From: a bacterium
Lineage (GTDB): Bacteria > Arandabacterota > Arandabacteria > Arandabacterales > Arandabacteraceae
Assembly: GCA_025774845.1 (NCBI GenBank)
Contig: JALGZP010000011.1
Location: forward strand, 29,635-93,634
Length of the DNA: 64,000 nucleotides
Direction: 5' to 3'
Of this stretch, positions 9,696 through 19,662 are shown in pieces (position 1 is the first letter of the stretch; the number at the start of each line of letters is the position of its first letter). Both the position numbers and the translations under genes were made by a program. The notes beneath the pieces were generated by a model, which saw nothing but the letters and a program-made list of their open reading frames with translations, was not told the DNA's origin and did no database searches.

Positions 9696-10373
9696 ATGCC
9701 GATCCGGTCTCGATTGGGAAAGCGCGTTCTCGAGGTGCTGGCGCGATGGGTGGGACCCCTGCTGGTAAGGCTGTTGGGGCTTACGCTCAGGATAGAGAAG
9801 TCGGGCGTTGAGAATATCGCGAAAGCCAGGGAGCTTTCCGGCAACCTGATATATGCTTTCTGGCACGGGAGGTTGCTTATCCTGACGTATGTACACCGAA
9901 ACGAGGGAAACGATGTCCTTGTGAGCACTCACCAGGATGGGGAATACATCGCACGCGTGCTGACCGGACTGGGGTTCGGCACGGTTCGGGGATCCTCCAC
10001 CAGGGGAGGTACAGGTGCCGTTTTGAAGCTGACGGGTGCGGGAGCGGAAAAGCATGACATCGGAATCACGCCGGATGGGCCGCACGGACCGAGGGAGCGC
10101 TGCCAGCCAGGGGTGATCTATGTCGCCAAGCGGAACCGGATGGCCGTGCTTCCACTGGCAGCCTGCCACAAATCCGGCCTGGTCTTATCCAGTTGGGACA
10201 GGTTCATGATTCCCCTCCCTTTTGCCAGGTGCAAGGTGGTGTATGGTGAACCCGTCCTGTATGACTCGTCCATGTCGGAAGAGTCCATAGAGGCGGCTGC
10301 ACGGGATCTTGAGAAGCGGATCAGGGCCGTAACGCAAGAGGCGGACAATGGCTGTGGAAGAAACGCAGAATAA
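9696..10373 (+). CDS. Lysophospholipid acyltransferase family protein (DUF374-like)
   Basis: IYAFWHGRLLILTYVHR, VSTHQDGEYIARVLTGLGFGTVRGSSTRGG, ITPDGPHGPRE motifs. Confidence 0.85.
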   Translation: MPIRSRLGKRVLEVLARWVGPLLVRLLGLTLRIEKSGVENIAKARELSGNLIYAFWHGRLLILTYVHRNEGNDVLVSTHQDGEYIARVLTGLGFGTVRGSSTRGGTGAVLKLTGAGAEKHDIGITPDGPHGPRERCQPGVIYVAKRNRMAVLPLAACHKSGLVLSSWDRFMIPLPFARCKVVYGEPVLYDSSMSEESIEAAARDLEKRIRAVTQEADNGCGRNAE

Positions 10374-11664
10374 GAGGTCCTGGCTTTCCCGGCTTCTCTT
10401 CGGGGTCTACAGGTTTGTGCCCTTGCCTGTCTACTTCGTTCTTCTGGCGGTCCATCATGTGTTCCCGCCCGCAAGGGCCAGACTTACCGAACGGCTCGCA
10501 ATGCGGTGTCCCCCGGACAGGGGACGGCCCGTGATCTGGTTTCATGCCTCGTCGATGGGTGAGATCTCGACCATAGCCCCGGTGGTGGCGGAGATCAGGA
10601 AGAAAAGCGAGGACTGCACGCTTGTGGTCAGCACTATGACCGTCAGCGGTGGACGAAGGGCGCGCGAGATTCTCAAGTTACCTGATGTCTTTTTGATGCC
10701 GATCGATTTCCACCCGTGTATGAAAAGACTGATCCGGGGCCTGAAGCCGGCCACGCTGATCATCGGCGAAACCGAGATCTGGCCCAACATGATCTTTGAG
10801 GCCAAAAAGCAGGGTGTCCGGATCGTGTTGTTAAACGGCAGGATATCGCGGAAATCCTTCCCAAGATACCGATTGGTCAGACCGCTGATCAAGGATGTGC
10901 TCTCATGTTTCAGTCTCCTTCTCATGCGGACGCAGACCGACGCGACACGAATAACGCACCTCGGCGCCGATCCCGATCGTGTCGAGGTCGCGGGGAATAC
11001 GAAGTACGACATACTGCCGGGCCCATCGAGCCCCGCACACCGTGAGGAAACACGGCGGGGCTTGAGGATTCCAGAGGGGCAGAAGGTGATCACCCTTGGT
11101 TCGGCCAGGGAAGGCGAGTGCGAAATCGTGCTCGGGGCATTGTCGGTTGCCGGTATCGAACCTGCGCCCGTGCTGGTCATCGCCCCCCGCCATATGGTGC
11201 TTGTCGACCAGATCGAGCAGATCTGCCGGGACTTCGGCCGGCGTTACAGGACGGTATCGGGTGGAGCGGCCGTGGGTGGTGACAACGCCGACGGGGCCAA
11301 TGTGATCATAATAGCTGAAATGGGACGACTTCTTGACATGTATGCAATATCGGACATCGCTATAGTAGGAGGGACATACAGACCCTTCGGCGGCCATAAT
11401 CCCCTTGAGCCCGCGTCTCAGGGGGTCGTAACGATTGTCGGCCCGCACACGCAGAACATAGAAGACGATATTGAATACCTCCGGTCAAGAGAGTGTGCCT
11501 TCATAGCCGGTGAGCAAGACCTCGGACCGTTGCTGGGTAAGATACTATCGGACGATACGAGACGTGAACGAATGGGCCGGGACGCCGCGAAAGCCGTGGA
11601 GGCCATGAAGGGCATCGCCAAGAAATGTGTGGAGATCATGGCGCGGAAGAACCTGCTCCCGTAG
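10348..11664 (+). CDS. waaA: 3-deoxy-D-manno-octulosonic acid transferase (Kdo transferase)
   Basis: IWFHASSMGEISTIAPVV, LIIGETEIWPNMI, GGTYRPFGGHNPLEPASQG. Confidence 0.94.
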   Translation: MAVEETQNKRSWLSRLLFGVYRFVPLPVYFVLLAVHHVFPPARARLTERLAMRCPPDRGRPVIWFHASSMGEISTIAPVVAEIRKKSEDCTLVVSTMTVSGGRRAREILKLPDVFLMPIDFHPCMKRLIRGLKPATLIIGETEIWPNMIFEAKKQGVRIVLLNGRISRKSFPRYRLVRPLIKDVLSCFSLLLMRTQTDATRITHLGADPDRVEVAGNTKYDILPGPSSPAHREETRRGLRIPEGQKVITLGSAREGECEIVLGALSVAGIEPAPVLVIAPRHMVLVDQIEQICRDFGRRYRTVSGGAAVGGDNADGANVIIIAEMGRLLDMYAISDIAIVGGTYRPFGGHNPLEPASQGVVTIVGPHTQNIEDDIEYLRSRECAFIAGEQDLGPLLGKILSDDTRRERMGRDAAKAVEAMKGIAKKCVEIMARKNLLP

Positions 11665-11672
11665 GCGGTGAC

Positions 11673-12746
11673 ATGGACATCATCGACCTCAGAAAGATCA
11701 AACCCCCCGATGAAATCGGTGCTTTCAAAAGAGGTATCCTTTTTCCGGTACTCGCGCCGCTTTCGGGTGTGTACGCCCTGGCCTCACGACTCTGGCGGAG
11801 CACGCCCCCGAAGGTAACCGATCCCGGTGTGCCGGTCATAAGTATAGGCAGCATATCCGTCGGAGGCACCGGCAAGACACCACTGTGTATGCATGTTGCC
11901 CGGAGGTTCGCGGCGCGGGGGACACGCGTATGTGTCCTTTCGAGAGGCTACAGACGCCGGAGCAAGCGATCGCCGCTTGCCGTCAGTGACGGTGACCGCT
12001 TGCTGGCAACCGTCGAGGAGGCCGGAGACGAACCTTACATGATGGCCAGACGCCTGCCCGGTGTTGCAGTGATGGTCGGCAAGAACCGGATCGAGGGAGC
12101 GCTCGCGGCGAATGACATGTTCGCGCCTGCGCTCCTGGTGCTTGATGATGGGTTCCAGTACAGGCGTATTGCGAAATCCGCTGAGATCGTGTGTCTTGAC
12201 CTTGCCTCGCTTAAATCCGGTGCAGCGGTGCTGCCACTGGGATCGTTGCGAGAGGGACTGTCGTCGGTGAAGGCGGATCACATTGTCGTGGTTTTTCTCC
12301 GGCACGGGGATCGTGTGCCATCACCCGGTGACATCAAACGGCTCCGATCTCGAAACGTCTTCTATGCCGCGCGCTCGAAGCCTTGCTTTGTGGATGGTAA
12401 CGGTAAGGCCATCGATACCGGGGTTCCGGCGACGGACCGGGTCGCGATCGTGAGCGGTCTTGCCAGACCGGCCGGTTTTGAGAAATCCTGTCTTGCGGCG
12501 GGTGTGAATGCGGCGGTCAGTATCCGTTTTGAGGATCACCACTGGTATCAGGAGGAAGACATCGATAAGATAAAGTCAGTGATGAATGCCGGTCGTTGCA
12601 ATCGCATAGTCACCACCGAAAAGGACATCTACAAGATGCCCGCCGAGCTTAAGGAGATGGCGATCGTTGCGCGGACAGATACCGAGATCGAAGAGGCCGA
12701 TCGTTTCTGGAACCTGCTCGATGATAGAGTGAGGGTTGATCGATGA
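11673..12746 (+). CDS. lpxK: Tetraacyldisaccharide 4'-kinase
   Basis: VPVISIGSISVGGTGKTPLCMHVA, VLSRGYRR, LVLDDGFQYRRI. Confidence 0.94.
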   Translation: MDIIDLRKIKPPDEIGAFKRGILFPVLAPLSGVYALASRLWRSTPPKVTDPGVPVISIGSISVGGTGKTPLCMHVARRFAARGTRVCVLSRGYRRRSKRSPLAVSDGDRLLATVEEAGDEPYMMARRLPGVAVMVGKNRIEGALAANDMFAPALLVLDDGFQYRRIAKSAEIVCLDLASLKSGAAVLPLGSLREGLSSVKADHIVVVFLRHGDRVPSPGDIKRLRSRNVFYAARSKPCFVDGNGKAIDTGVPATDRVAIVSGLARPAGFEKSCLAAGVNAAVSIRFEDHHWYQEEDIDKIKSVMNAGRCNRIVTTEKDIYKMPAELKEMAIVARTDTEIEEADRFWNLLDDRVRVDR

Positions 12747-14341
12747 ATGCAAACGAGTCGGACTTCCTCGTTGTCGGAAGCGGGATCGCCGGTCTCCTGG
12801 CTGCGATTAAACTCTCCGACTCGGGCAGTGTTACCCTGGTAACAAAGAAAAAGTGGACAGATTCAAATACCAACTATGCCCAGGGCGGTATCGCGGTTCC
12901 CATCGGGGATGAGGACTCCGCCGACCTCCATATCCAGGATACGCTGACCGCCGGCTGCGGGTTGGGTCATCCCGAGGTGGTCGATTTCGTTGTTAAGCAT
13001 GGGAAGCCCTGTCTCGAGGAACTGATCGGCATGGGAGTGACCTTCTCGTCCGAGGAGGACACCGGCAGAACCGGTCTGGCCCTCGGGCGGGAAGGTGGGC
13101 ACACGGCGAGCAGGATAGTCCATTCCAAAGACCATACGGGACGCGAGATTGAAACGGTCCTGCTTGAGACACTGCGGTCGATCCCGGGTATCACGCTTCT
13201 GGAGAATCACATTGCCGTCGATCTCATTCTCGAATCGAAACGGCGGGGATGCAAGGTCAAGCCCGACAGGTGCTGGGGCGCTTACGTGATGGACGTGATT
13301 GAGGGAAGTATCGAGCCCTTCCTCGCACGCGTCACAATTCTCGCGAGTGGTGGTGCGGGTAAGGTCTATCTCTATACGTCGAACCCCGACATCGCCACCG
13401 GGGACGGGATCGCAATGGCGTACCGGGCGGGGGCCCGGTGCTCGAACCTGGAGTTTGTACAGTTTCATCCGACGTGTCTCTACCATCCGCGTGCCAAGAG
13501 TTTTCTCATATCGGAGGCCGTCCGGGGAGAAGGTGCCATCCTCAGAACGCTTGATGGCGAGGCCTTCATGAAAGCATACGATCCACGCGGTGAACTCGCA
13601 TCCAGGGATATTGTTGCCAGGGCGGTCGATTCGGAGATGAAGCGAAAGGGTGACAAACACGTCCTGCTTGACCTGAGTGCGATCGACGGGACGCGTATCA
13701 GAGAGAGGTTTCCGAATATCTACAGGACGTGTCTTGACTTCGGAATCGATATCACGAGACAGCCGATTCCCGTGGTCCCGGCTGCCCACTACATGTGCGG
13801 CGGGGTCGTTACCGATCTTACGGCGAGAACCGGAATAGAAGGGCTGGTTTGTGCCGGTGAGGTTGCTGCCACAGGTCTCCATGGGGCCAACCGCCTGGCC
13901 TCAAATTCACTCCTGGAGGCACTGGTGTTCGCCGGTGTATCCGCCTCGACGGCGGTAGGGATCAGGGACGAACGGGGTTCAGAGCTACCGCGGGTCGAAC
14001 CCTGGCAGGACGAGGGTACGGCGGAGCTTAAGGAAGTGGTCTTCCTGGATCATGATTGGGACCAGGTGAGGACGCTGATGTGGGACTATGTCGGGATAGT
14101 GCGGTCCGACCAGAGGTTGAAGATTGCCAAGAAGCGGATCCGCCTCTTGAGAGAACAGATCGAAACCTATTACTGGAACTATCGACTGACACCCGATCTG
14201 GTGGAACTGAGAAACATCGCGCTCGTAGGTGAGCTGATAATCAGGTGCGCGATGATGCGAAGGGAGAGCAGGGGTCTTCACTACAACATAGACTGCCCGG
14301 ATGCTGACGATTCGGCATGGAAGCGAGATACCCTGTTGTAG
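12743..14341 (+). CDS. nadB: L-aspartate oxidase
   Basis: DFLVVGSGIAGLLAAIKL, NYAQGGIAV, EFVQFHPTCLYHP, HYMCGGVVTDL, GEVAATGLHGANRLASNSLLE. Confidence 0.93.
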   Translation: MNANESDFLVVGSGIAGLLAAIKLSDSGSVTLVTKKKWTDSNTNYAQGGIAVPIGDEDSADLHIQDTLTAGCGLGHPEVVDFVVKHGKPCLEELIGMGVTFSSEEDTGRTGLALGREGGHTASRIVHSKDHTGREIETVLLETLRSIPGITLLENHIAVDLILESKRRGCKVKPDRCWGAYVMDVIEGSIEPFLARVTILASGGAGKVYLYTSNPDIATGDGIAMAYRAGARCSNLEFVQFHPTCLYHPRAKSFLISEAVRGEGAILRTLDGEAFMKAYDPRGELASRDIVARAVDSEMKRKGDKHVLLDLSAIDGTRIRERFPNIYRTCLDFGIDITRQPIPVVPAAHYMCGGVVTDLTARTGIEGLVCAGEVAATGLHGANRLASNSLLEALVFAGVSASTAVGIRDERGSELPRVEPWQDEGTAELKEVVFLDHDWDQVRTLMWDYVGIVRSDQRLKIAKKRIRLLREQIETYYWNYRLTPDLVELRNIALVGELIIRCAMMRRESRGLHYNIDCPDADDSAWKRDTLL

Positions 14342-14344
14342 ACT

Positions 14345-14860
14345 ATGAATCTTCTTCTTACCGGAGTACCCGGTGTCGGCAAGACAACCGTGATCGAGCG
14401 AATCGCTGCTTTGCTCGGTGATCGCGCGGGCGGCATCCTGACGAGAGAGATCCGGGAGGCCGGCAGACGAACCGGGTTCTCGATCGAGTCTCTCGATGGT
14501 GAGCGTCGCGTTCTGGCCACAAGGCATCGAAAGGGTGGACCCCGGGTAGGACCCTACACGGTGATAGTCGAGAATCTCGAGAAGGTGGCCATCCGGGCTC
14601 TGGAGAGTGCAGTGGAAGCAGGGGACGTTGTGATCGTGGATGAGATCGGCAAGATGGAATTGCTTTCCGAGAAGTTCCGGGATATTATAATCAGGGTTCT
14701 TGATAGCGATGTCGACGTGGTTGCGACGCTCGGAGTGGCCAGGAACCCGTTTCTTGACGCAATAAGGAAGCGGCCTGATACAGAAATCATCGAAGTCACG
14801 ATGAGCAACCGGAAAGAAATGGCTGCCAGGGTAACCGGGCTCATTGCGGCAGGCGGATAG
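14345..14860 (+). CDS. Nucleoside-triphosphatase (THEP1-like NTPase)
   Basis: NLLLTGVPGVGKTTVIERIA, GILTREIREAGRRTGF, VIVDEIGKMELLSEKF. Confidence 0.85.
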   Translation: MNLLLTGVPGVGKTTVIERIAALLGDRAGGILTREIREAGRRTGFSIESLDGERRVLATRHRKGGPRVGPYTVIVENLEKVAIRALESAVEAGDVVIVDEIGKMELLSEKFRDIIIRVLDSDVDVVATLGVARNPFLDAIRKRPDTEIIEVTMSNRKEMAARVTGLIAAGG

Positions 14861-14872
14861 CGGGAGTAAGCA

Positions 14873-16420
14873 GTGATGAAGACCAGGATCCGTATTCTGA
14901 GATGTTCAATGCTTGTATGTCTTCTGGTTGTGATCCCTTTCGTGGCATGTTCAACGGAAGGGAATTCCCATGAAGAGGGGAGTGCTGAGATGGAGCCATC
15001 GGGAAAAGTCCGCGAACCGGCGGTCGCAGGCGCATTCTATCCAGGGACTGAGGAAGCGTTACGCGATGCTGTCTCGAGTATGCTCGCCGCGGTTGAGCCC
15101 GCGGAGATCAGAGGTGAAGTTGTCGGCTTGATATCACCGCATGCCGGCTACATTTACTCCGGCCCAGTAGCCGCCCACGGCTACAAGCTCGTGGAAGGCC
15201 GGAGTTTCGACGCAGTCGTCGTGGTCGCCCCCAGTCACCACGCCTACTTCGATGGTAGTTCTGTATACGCTCTCGGTCCTTACAGAACACCCCTCGGGCT
15301 TGTCGACATCCATAAGGACCTTGCGGAGACGATCGTTGATTCGGACAAGTCCATAGGGTTCCATGCCCCGGCACACCAGAGCGAGCACTCGCTTGAAGTG
15401 CAACTGCCGTTTCTCCAGGTCGCCGTCCCGGACCTCAGGGTGGTCCCCATAGTGATGGGCGATCAGTCGCTTGCCAATTGCAGGCGGCTCGGACAGGCGA
15501 TCGCATCCAGTGTTAAGAACATGAACGTTCTCCTGGTGGCGAGCAGCGACCTTTCGCACTTTCACCCCTACGACGAGGCTGTCGGGCTTGACAGGGTGAT
15601 CGTGGACCGCATCGAAAAGTATGACTACGAAGGCCTTGCCGGTGACCTGAAGTCACGGAAGGCCGAGGCGTGTGGTGGAGGACCGATGATCACTGTGATG
15701 ATTGCCTCGAAGGAGCTGGGGGCGTCTGAGGCCGTGACACTCAAGTACGCCAACTCGGGGGATGTTACGAACGACAAGTCGGGTGTGGTCGGCTACCTTG
15801 CAGTCGCGCTCGTAAAGGAGGCATCGGTCGGTGTGGACCTGGGATTGGGACGGAGTGAAAAAGTGGAGTTGCTGAACCTTGCGCGGCGCACAATTGAGGC
15901 CAGGATCAAGGGTACGCCGCTGCCTGCGTCTGATACGGATTCGGCGTTGCTCAACGAGAAGATGGGCGCCTTTGTGACAATCACAAAGGGCGGGCAACTC
16001 AGGGGATGCATCGGGCACCTGAGGGGGATCGAACCGCTCCACAGCACGATCTCGAAGATGGCGGTCGCGGCGGCTACGGAGGATCCGAGGTTCCCGCCTC
16101 TGAGTCCTGATGAACTCGAGGATATTTCGCTTGAGATCTCGGTGCTGACCCCCTTCAAAAAGATCGTAAGTCCAGATGAAATCGAGGTCGGACGTGACGG
16201 TCTCTATATCGAAAAGGGCCACAACCATGGTGTGCTACTGCCCCAGGTAGCGACGGAGTACGGTTGGGATAGAGACGAGTTCCTCGAGCATACATGTGCC
16301 AAGGCCGGCCTCCCCAGTGGTGCATGGCGCGAGGGGTCGGATATCTACATCTTTTCAGCCCAGGTTTTCAATGAGAAGGAGCTCTCGGAAGAAGCTTCGT
16401 CCCAAGCAGAATCGGAATGA
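14873..16420 (+). CDS. AmmeMemoRadiSam-system-like fusion: MEMO1 (protein B) domain + AMMECR1 (protein A) domain with lipoprotein-type N-terminus
   Basis: N-terminal LLVVIPFVACS signal; REPAVAGAFYPG, GLISPHAGYIYSGPVAAHGY (MEMO); GAFVTITKGGQLRGCIGHLRG (AMMECR1). Confidence 0.85.
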   Translation: MMKTRIRILRCSMLVCLLVVIPFVACSTEGNSHEEGSAEMEPSGKVREPAVAGAFYPGTEEALRDAVSSMLAAVEPAEIRGEVVGLISPHAGYIYSGPVAAHGYKLVEGRSFDAVVVVAPSHHAYFDGSSVYALGPYRTPLGLVDIHKDLAETIVDSDKSIGFHAPAHQSEHSLEVQLPFLQVAVPDLRVVPIVMGDQSLANCRRLGQAIASSVKNMNVLLVASSDLSHFHPYDEAVGLDRVIVDRIEKYDYEGLAGDLKSRKAEACGGGPMITVMIASKELGASEAVTLKYANSGDVTNDKSGVVGYLAVALVKEASVGVDLGLGRSEKVELLNLARRTIEARIKGTPLPASDTDSALLNEKMGAFVTITKGGQLRGCIGHLRGIEPLHSTISKMAVAAATEDPRFPPLSPDELEDISLEISVLTPFKKIVSPDEIEVGRDGLYIEKGHNHGVLLPQVATEYGWDRDEFLEHTCAKAGLPSGAWREGSDIYIFSAQVFNEKELSEEASSQAESE

Positions 16421-18617
16421 GTGCAACCCCATTGAAGATCGCTACGGTGTAAGCCGACCGGGCGAGCCCAAGCGAGGGTACGATCACGAGGCCCGTTGCA
16501 AAGCCGGCGACGCAGGCTCCCGTAAGATCCAGTGAGTAAGCAAGCGCCCCGGCATCACCTGCTCTCCGGCCGCCGGAAGCCAGAGATTCCGAGGCGACTG
16601 CAAAGATCACACCGGCTAGTCCGCCGGTGACAAACGCCATCACCGCAAATGCCGCATCCGGCGTATGCCGCCATGTCAGGGCCGCCACCACCAGCAGCGG
16701 CATGATCAAGAGACAGCAGTGTACCAGCGGCAACGCCCGTGGCCCGATCCAATCCTTGTTTCGCGTCCCTGCCAGGCTGGATGCCAGACCCATACCGAGC
16801 ATGAAAGCGGCCACAATCACGGCGATGCCGACGTAGATATAGCCGCTCACGATCTGAAACCCGAGCACTATGAGGATCTCGGTAAACATCGCGGTAAACC
16901 CCATGGAGTAGACAGCCGCAGCTGCAGAGAGTTCCGACCGGGCCGCTGCCCCCGCCCGCAGGTGCAACGCAATGATCACCACACCGGCGAGGATGAGCAT
17001 GAGCAGGCAGCTACTCGTGTTCAACCGGGTGACGACGAATGAGATGGCCCTCCCGCTTCTGAAGTGCTTTGCCCAGAGCGCAATCGAATATGAGAAGGAT
17101 ACCGGCATCACGTCGGTGTTGGTCTGACCTGTATCGTGCGTGGCGATCACGCTGTCGAGACGCGCCGCCCGGATCGGTGAGAGACGGTCCGGCAGTACAT
17201 ACTCCGTGGTGTATGAGGTATCGAGGGCACGCAGCGAAAGTGTCTCAAGGAGGAGGCCGGTTCTCTCACCCACGTCAAGCCCCGGAGACGCCAGGAGATG
17301 GATGTACTCCCCGGGTACCAGTCCCACAAAGCCGAAAACCTCACTGCAACTGTTTACGAGAGCTGAAATCAGAGAAGCGAGTTCGGGACCGAGGTAGGCC
17401 CCCTCCTGGGGAATCTTGAGGGCCATGATGCCGTCTGTGCCGATAAGTGATTTCACACGCCGGAAGAACTGAACGGTGTAATACCTATTCATTTGGAGAG
17501 TTACGGGTGTTCCAACATTGATTATAACCACATCGTAGTGTCGGGGGGTCACGGCCATATAGCGTCTTCCATCGCCGTAGACAGGCGTCACGGTGAGCCC
17601 TTCACCTTCAAACCAGCCCGCCGGTGCCAGACGTGCCAGCACCTCCAGGGCGGTCGAGTCGAGCTCGACATAGTCCAGCCGTACAACCGATGGGTGTTTC
17701 GCGATCTCTCGAATGATCCCCGAGCCGGTGCCTCCGATCACGAGTACGCTCTCGGGGTTCGGATGATGAAGGAGCGGGATATGAGCGCATTCCTCGGCAT
17801 ACATCGGGTCGGGAATCGTGAACGCCAGAACGCCGCTTTCGAAAAAGTCATGAATCCCTCCCCGGTCGGTTACGACGACGTTGCCGTACCTGGTGTCGGC
17901 CGTCTCGATGACCTTAAGCGGTGCCCACTGAGCTTGCCGCGTTGCCAGGTCAAGCCTTGGACTGACTATCAACGCGAGAGCCAGGCATGCTAGAAGCACA
18001 GCGGCAGTTACGGAAAGGCGGCGGCGCCCGGATGGAGCTAGAATGAAGAGCAGATAAACCCCGGCCCACAGGCTTACGATACCTGCCAGCGTGACGATCG
18101 CCAGGGGATTCAACCACTCCAGCAGGAGGAAACTCAAGAGCAGACCGCCCATACCCGAACCGAGCGCCTCCACGCCGTACACAATCGAGATAGGCGCTCT
18201 GGTTTGAGAACGCTCAGCAAGACCTACCATTGTCACAAACAGCCCGCCCAGACAAAGTGCACACGGCACGATTCCGACGGCTGAGAGGAGGAGGACCATG
18301 GCCGGCCCCGGGATCTCACCCAGGGTGACAAGAAGAGGATGGAGAAGTCTGATCAGTGCGATCTGGGCGGGAGCGGTAACTGCCGCCACAACGAACAGGG
18401 CACCCGCCGCGGACCGGGTTTCCGGGGATCCTGCGTGGCGCTTGAAAACGAGGCAACCGGCGGCGACAGCCATCAGCCACAAGGCCAGAGACGTGGCTAT
18501 CGTCAGCTCGTTTCCGGTGAAGACAACGAGCAGCTCCCTGATGATCATGACCTGGGTGCAAATGCTGACCAGCCCAAGGCACCAGGAAAGCAGCAACAAT
18601 CCTCTCTTAGAAGGCAT
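16368..18617 (-). CDS. Multi-pass membrane protein with central spermidine synthase-like domain
   Basis: Multiple hydrophobic segments flanking VLVIGGTGSGIIREIAKHPSVVRLDYVELD...YGDGRRYM...YDVVIINVGTPVT (spermidine-synthase-like Rossmann). Confidence 0.75.
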   Translation of the reverse strand: MPSKRGLLLLSWCLGLVSICTQVMIIRELLVVFTGNELTIATSLALWLMAVAAGCLVFKRHAGSPETRSAAGALFVVAAVTAPAQIALIRLLHPLLVTLGEIPGPAMVLLLSAVGIVPCALCLGGLFVTMVGLAERSQTRAPISIVYGVEALGSGMGGLLLSFLLLEWLNPLAIVTLAGIVSLWAGVYLLFILAPSGRRRLSVTAAVLLACLALALIVSPRLDLATRQAQWAPLKVIETADTRYGNVVVTDRGGIHDFFESGVLAFTIPDPMYAEECAHIPLLHHPNPESVLVIGGTGSGIIREIAKHPSVVRLDYVELDSTALEVLARLAPAGWFEGEGLTVTPVYGDGRRYMAVTPRHYDVVIINVGTPVTLQMNRYYTVQFFRRVKSLIGTDGIMALKIPQEGAYLGPELASLISALVNSCSEVFGFVGLVPGEYIHLLASPGLDVGERTGLLLETLSLRALDTSYTTEYVLPDRLSPIRAARLDSVIATHDTGQTNTDVMPVSFSYSIALWAKHFRSGRAISFVVTRLNTSSCLLMLILAGVVIIALHLRAGAAARSELSAAAAVYSMGFTAMFTEILIVLGFQIVSGYIYVGIAVIVAAFMLGMGLASSLAGTRNKDWIGPRALPLVHCCLLIMPLLVVAALTWRHTPDAAFAVMAFVTGGLAGVIFAVASESLASGGRRAGDAGALAYSLDLTGACVAGFATGLVIVPSLGLARSAYTVAIFNGVALIPILLGTKLLPRAPSH

Positions 18618-18704
18618 GGTCGAATTATCTTCCTTGATTTATAGGGCATGGTATCATAGTCTAGGGATGGACTCAAGTGGACCCTGACTCAAAAAGGGAG
18701 CAAA

Positions 18705-19088
18705 GTGGGACAAAGCGATTTAATGGGTGATCTCGAGGTACTGGCGGCCGGTGATCCCCGGTACAAGCTGGAATCCTATGTATTCGTGATAAATGCAGTT
18801 GAGTTCACCATGCGTAGCCTCAGACGCAGGGGACATGTCACGGGGCATGAGCTGCTGGATGGAATCAAAGGCCTGGCGAAGCGGGAATTCGGACCGATGG
18901 CCAAGACGGTCTTTGAGAGCTGGGGCGTTTCCACAACCGAGGACTTCGGTGAAATAGTCTTCAAACTGATCGAGGCCGGCGTACTGGGTAAGACCGACAG
19001 GGACTCGAGGGAAGACTTCAGCGACGTCTTCGACTTCAACGATGTCTTCGAGAGGCAGTACGACTGGAATATCGAAGGTGCGTTATGA
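18705..19088 (+). CDS. Minf_1886 family-like conserved hypothetical protein
   Basis: YVFVINAVEFTMRSLRR...HVTGHELLDGIKGLAKREFGPMAKTVFESWGV...TEDFGEIVFKLIEAGVL. Confidence 0.65.
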   Translation: MGQSDLMGDLEVLAAGDPRYKLESYVFVINAVEFTMRSLRRRGHVTGHELLDGIKGLAKREFGPMAKTVFESWGVSTTEDFGEIVFKLIEAGVLGKTDRDSREDFSDVFDFNDVFERQYDWNIEGAL

Positions 19089-19099
19089 CCCGGGGGTGA

Positions 19100-19561
19100 G
19101 TGATGCATCCGCAGGATGACGATTTCATCAGGGATATCAGACACCTTCAGGAAACCATGGAGCGGTTGCTGTCGGATTTCTCGAGATTGCACACGCCCCT
19201 GTTACTCGGCAAGGAATCGGTGTGGCGGCCGCTGACCGATGTCTACGAGACCGACAAAGAGTACGTGATCAGGATGGAGATCGCGGGCATGGACCCGGAT
19301 GATTTCAGCGTGACGCTGCATAACCGGGTTTTCAGGATCAAGGGTGTGAGACGGGATCCGCCGCCTGCGGGGCAGAGACGTTTTCACAAGATGGAGATCA
19401 GTGTGGGGCCGTTCGAGTGCAACGTGGAGATCTCGCCCAACGTCAGGATATCCTCCATGGATGCGCACTACGAGAACGGTTACCTTCTCATAAGAATCAG
19501 CAAGGGCACAGACAAGCTGAAGGGCGTCGAAAGGACAATCCCCGTAGAAAGAGGTTTGTAG
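19100..19561 (+). CDS. Hsp20/alpha-crystallin family small heat shock protein
   Basis: PLTDVYETDKEYVIRMEIAGMDPDDFSVTLHNRVFRIKGVR...ENGYLLIRISKG. Confidence 0.9.
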   Translation: MMHPQDDDFIRDIRHLQETMERLLSDFSRLHTPLLLGKESVWRPLTDVYETDKEYVIRMEIAGMDPDDFSVTLHNRVFRIKGVRRDPPPAGQRRFHKMEISVGPFECNVEISPNVRISSMDAHYENGYLLIRISKGTDKLKGVERTIPVERGL

Positions 19562-19662
19562 ATTGCCCACCTGGACGACCAAGGCGCTGACTGACGTCGC
19601 GAGCAGGCTCTTCGGCGGTAAGAGTGTGAACCAGCCCTTCTCGCTCCTACCCGGCGCTCACC

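Noticed and set aside
12863-13882. 339-aa minus-strand ORF antisense to nadB
   Set aside because: Shadow ORF opposite a strongly supported L-aspartate oxidase.
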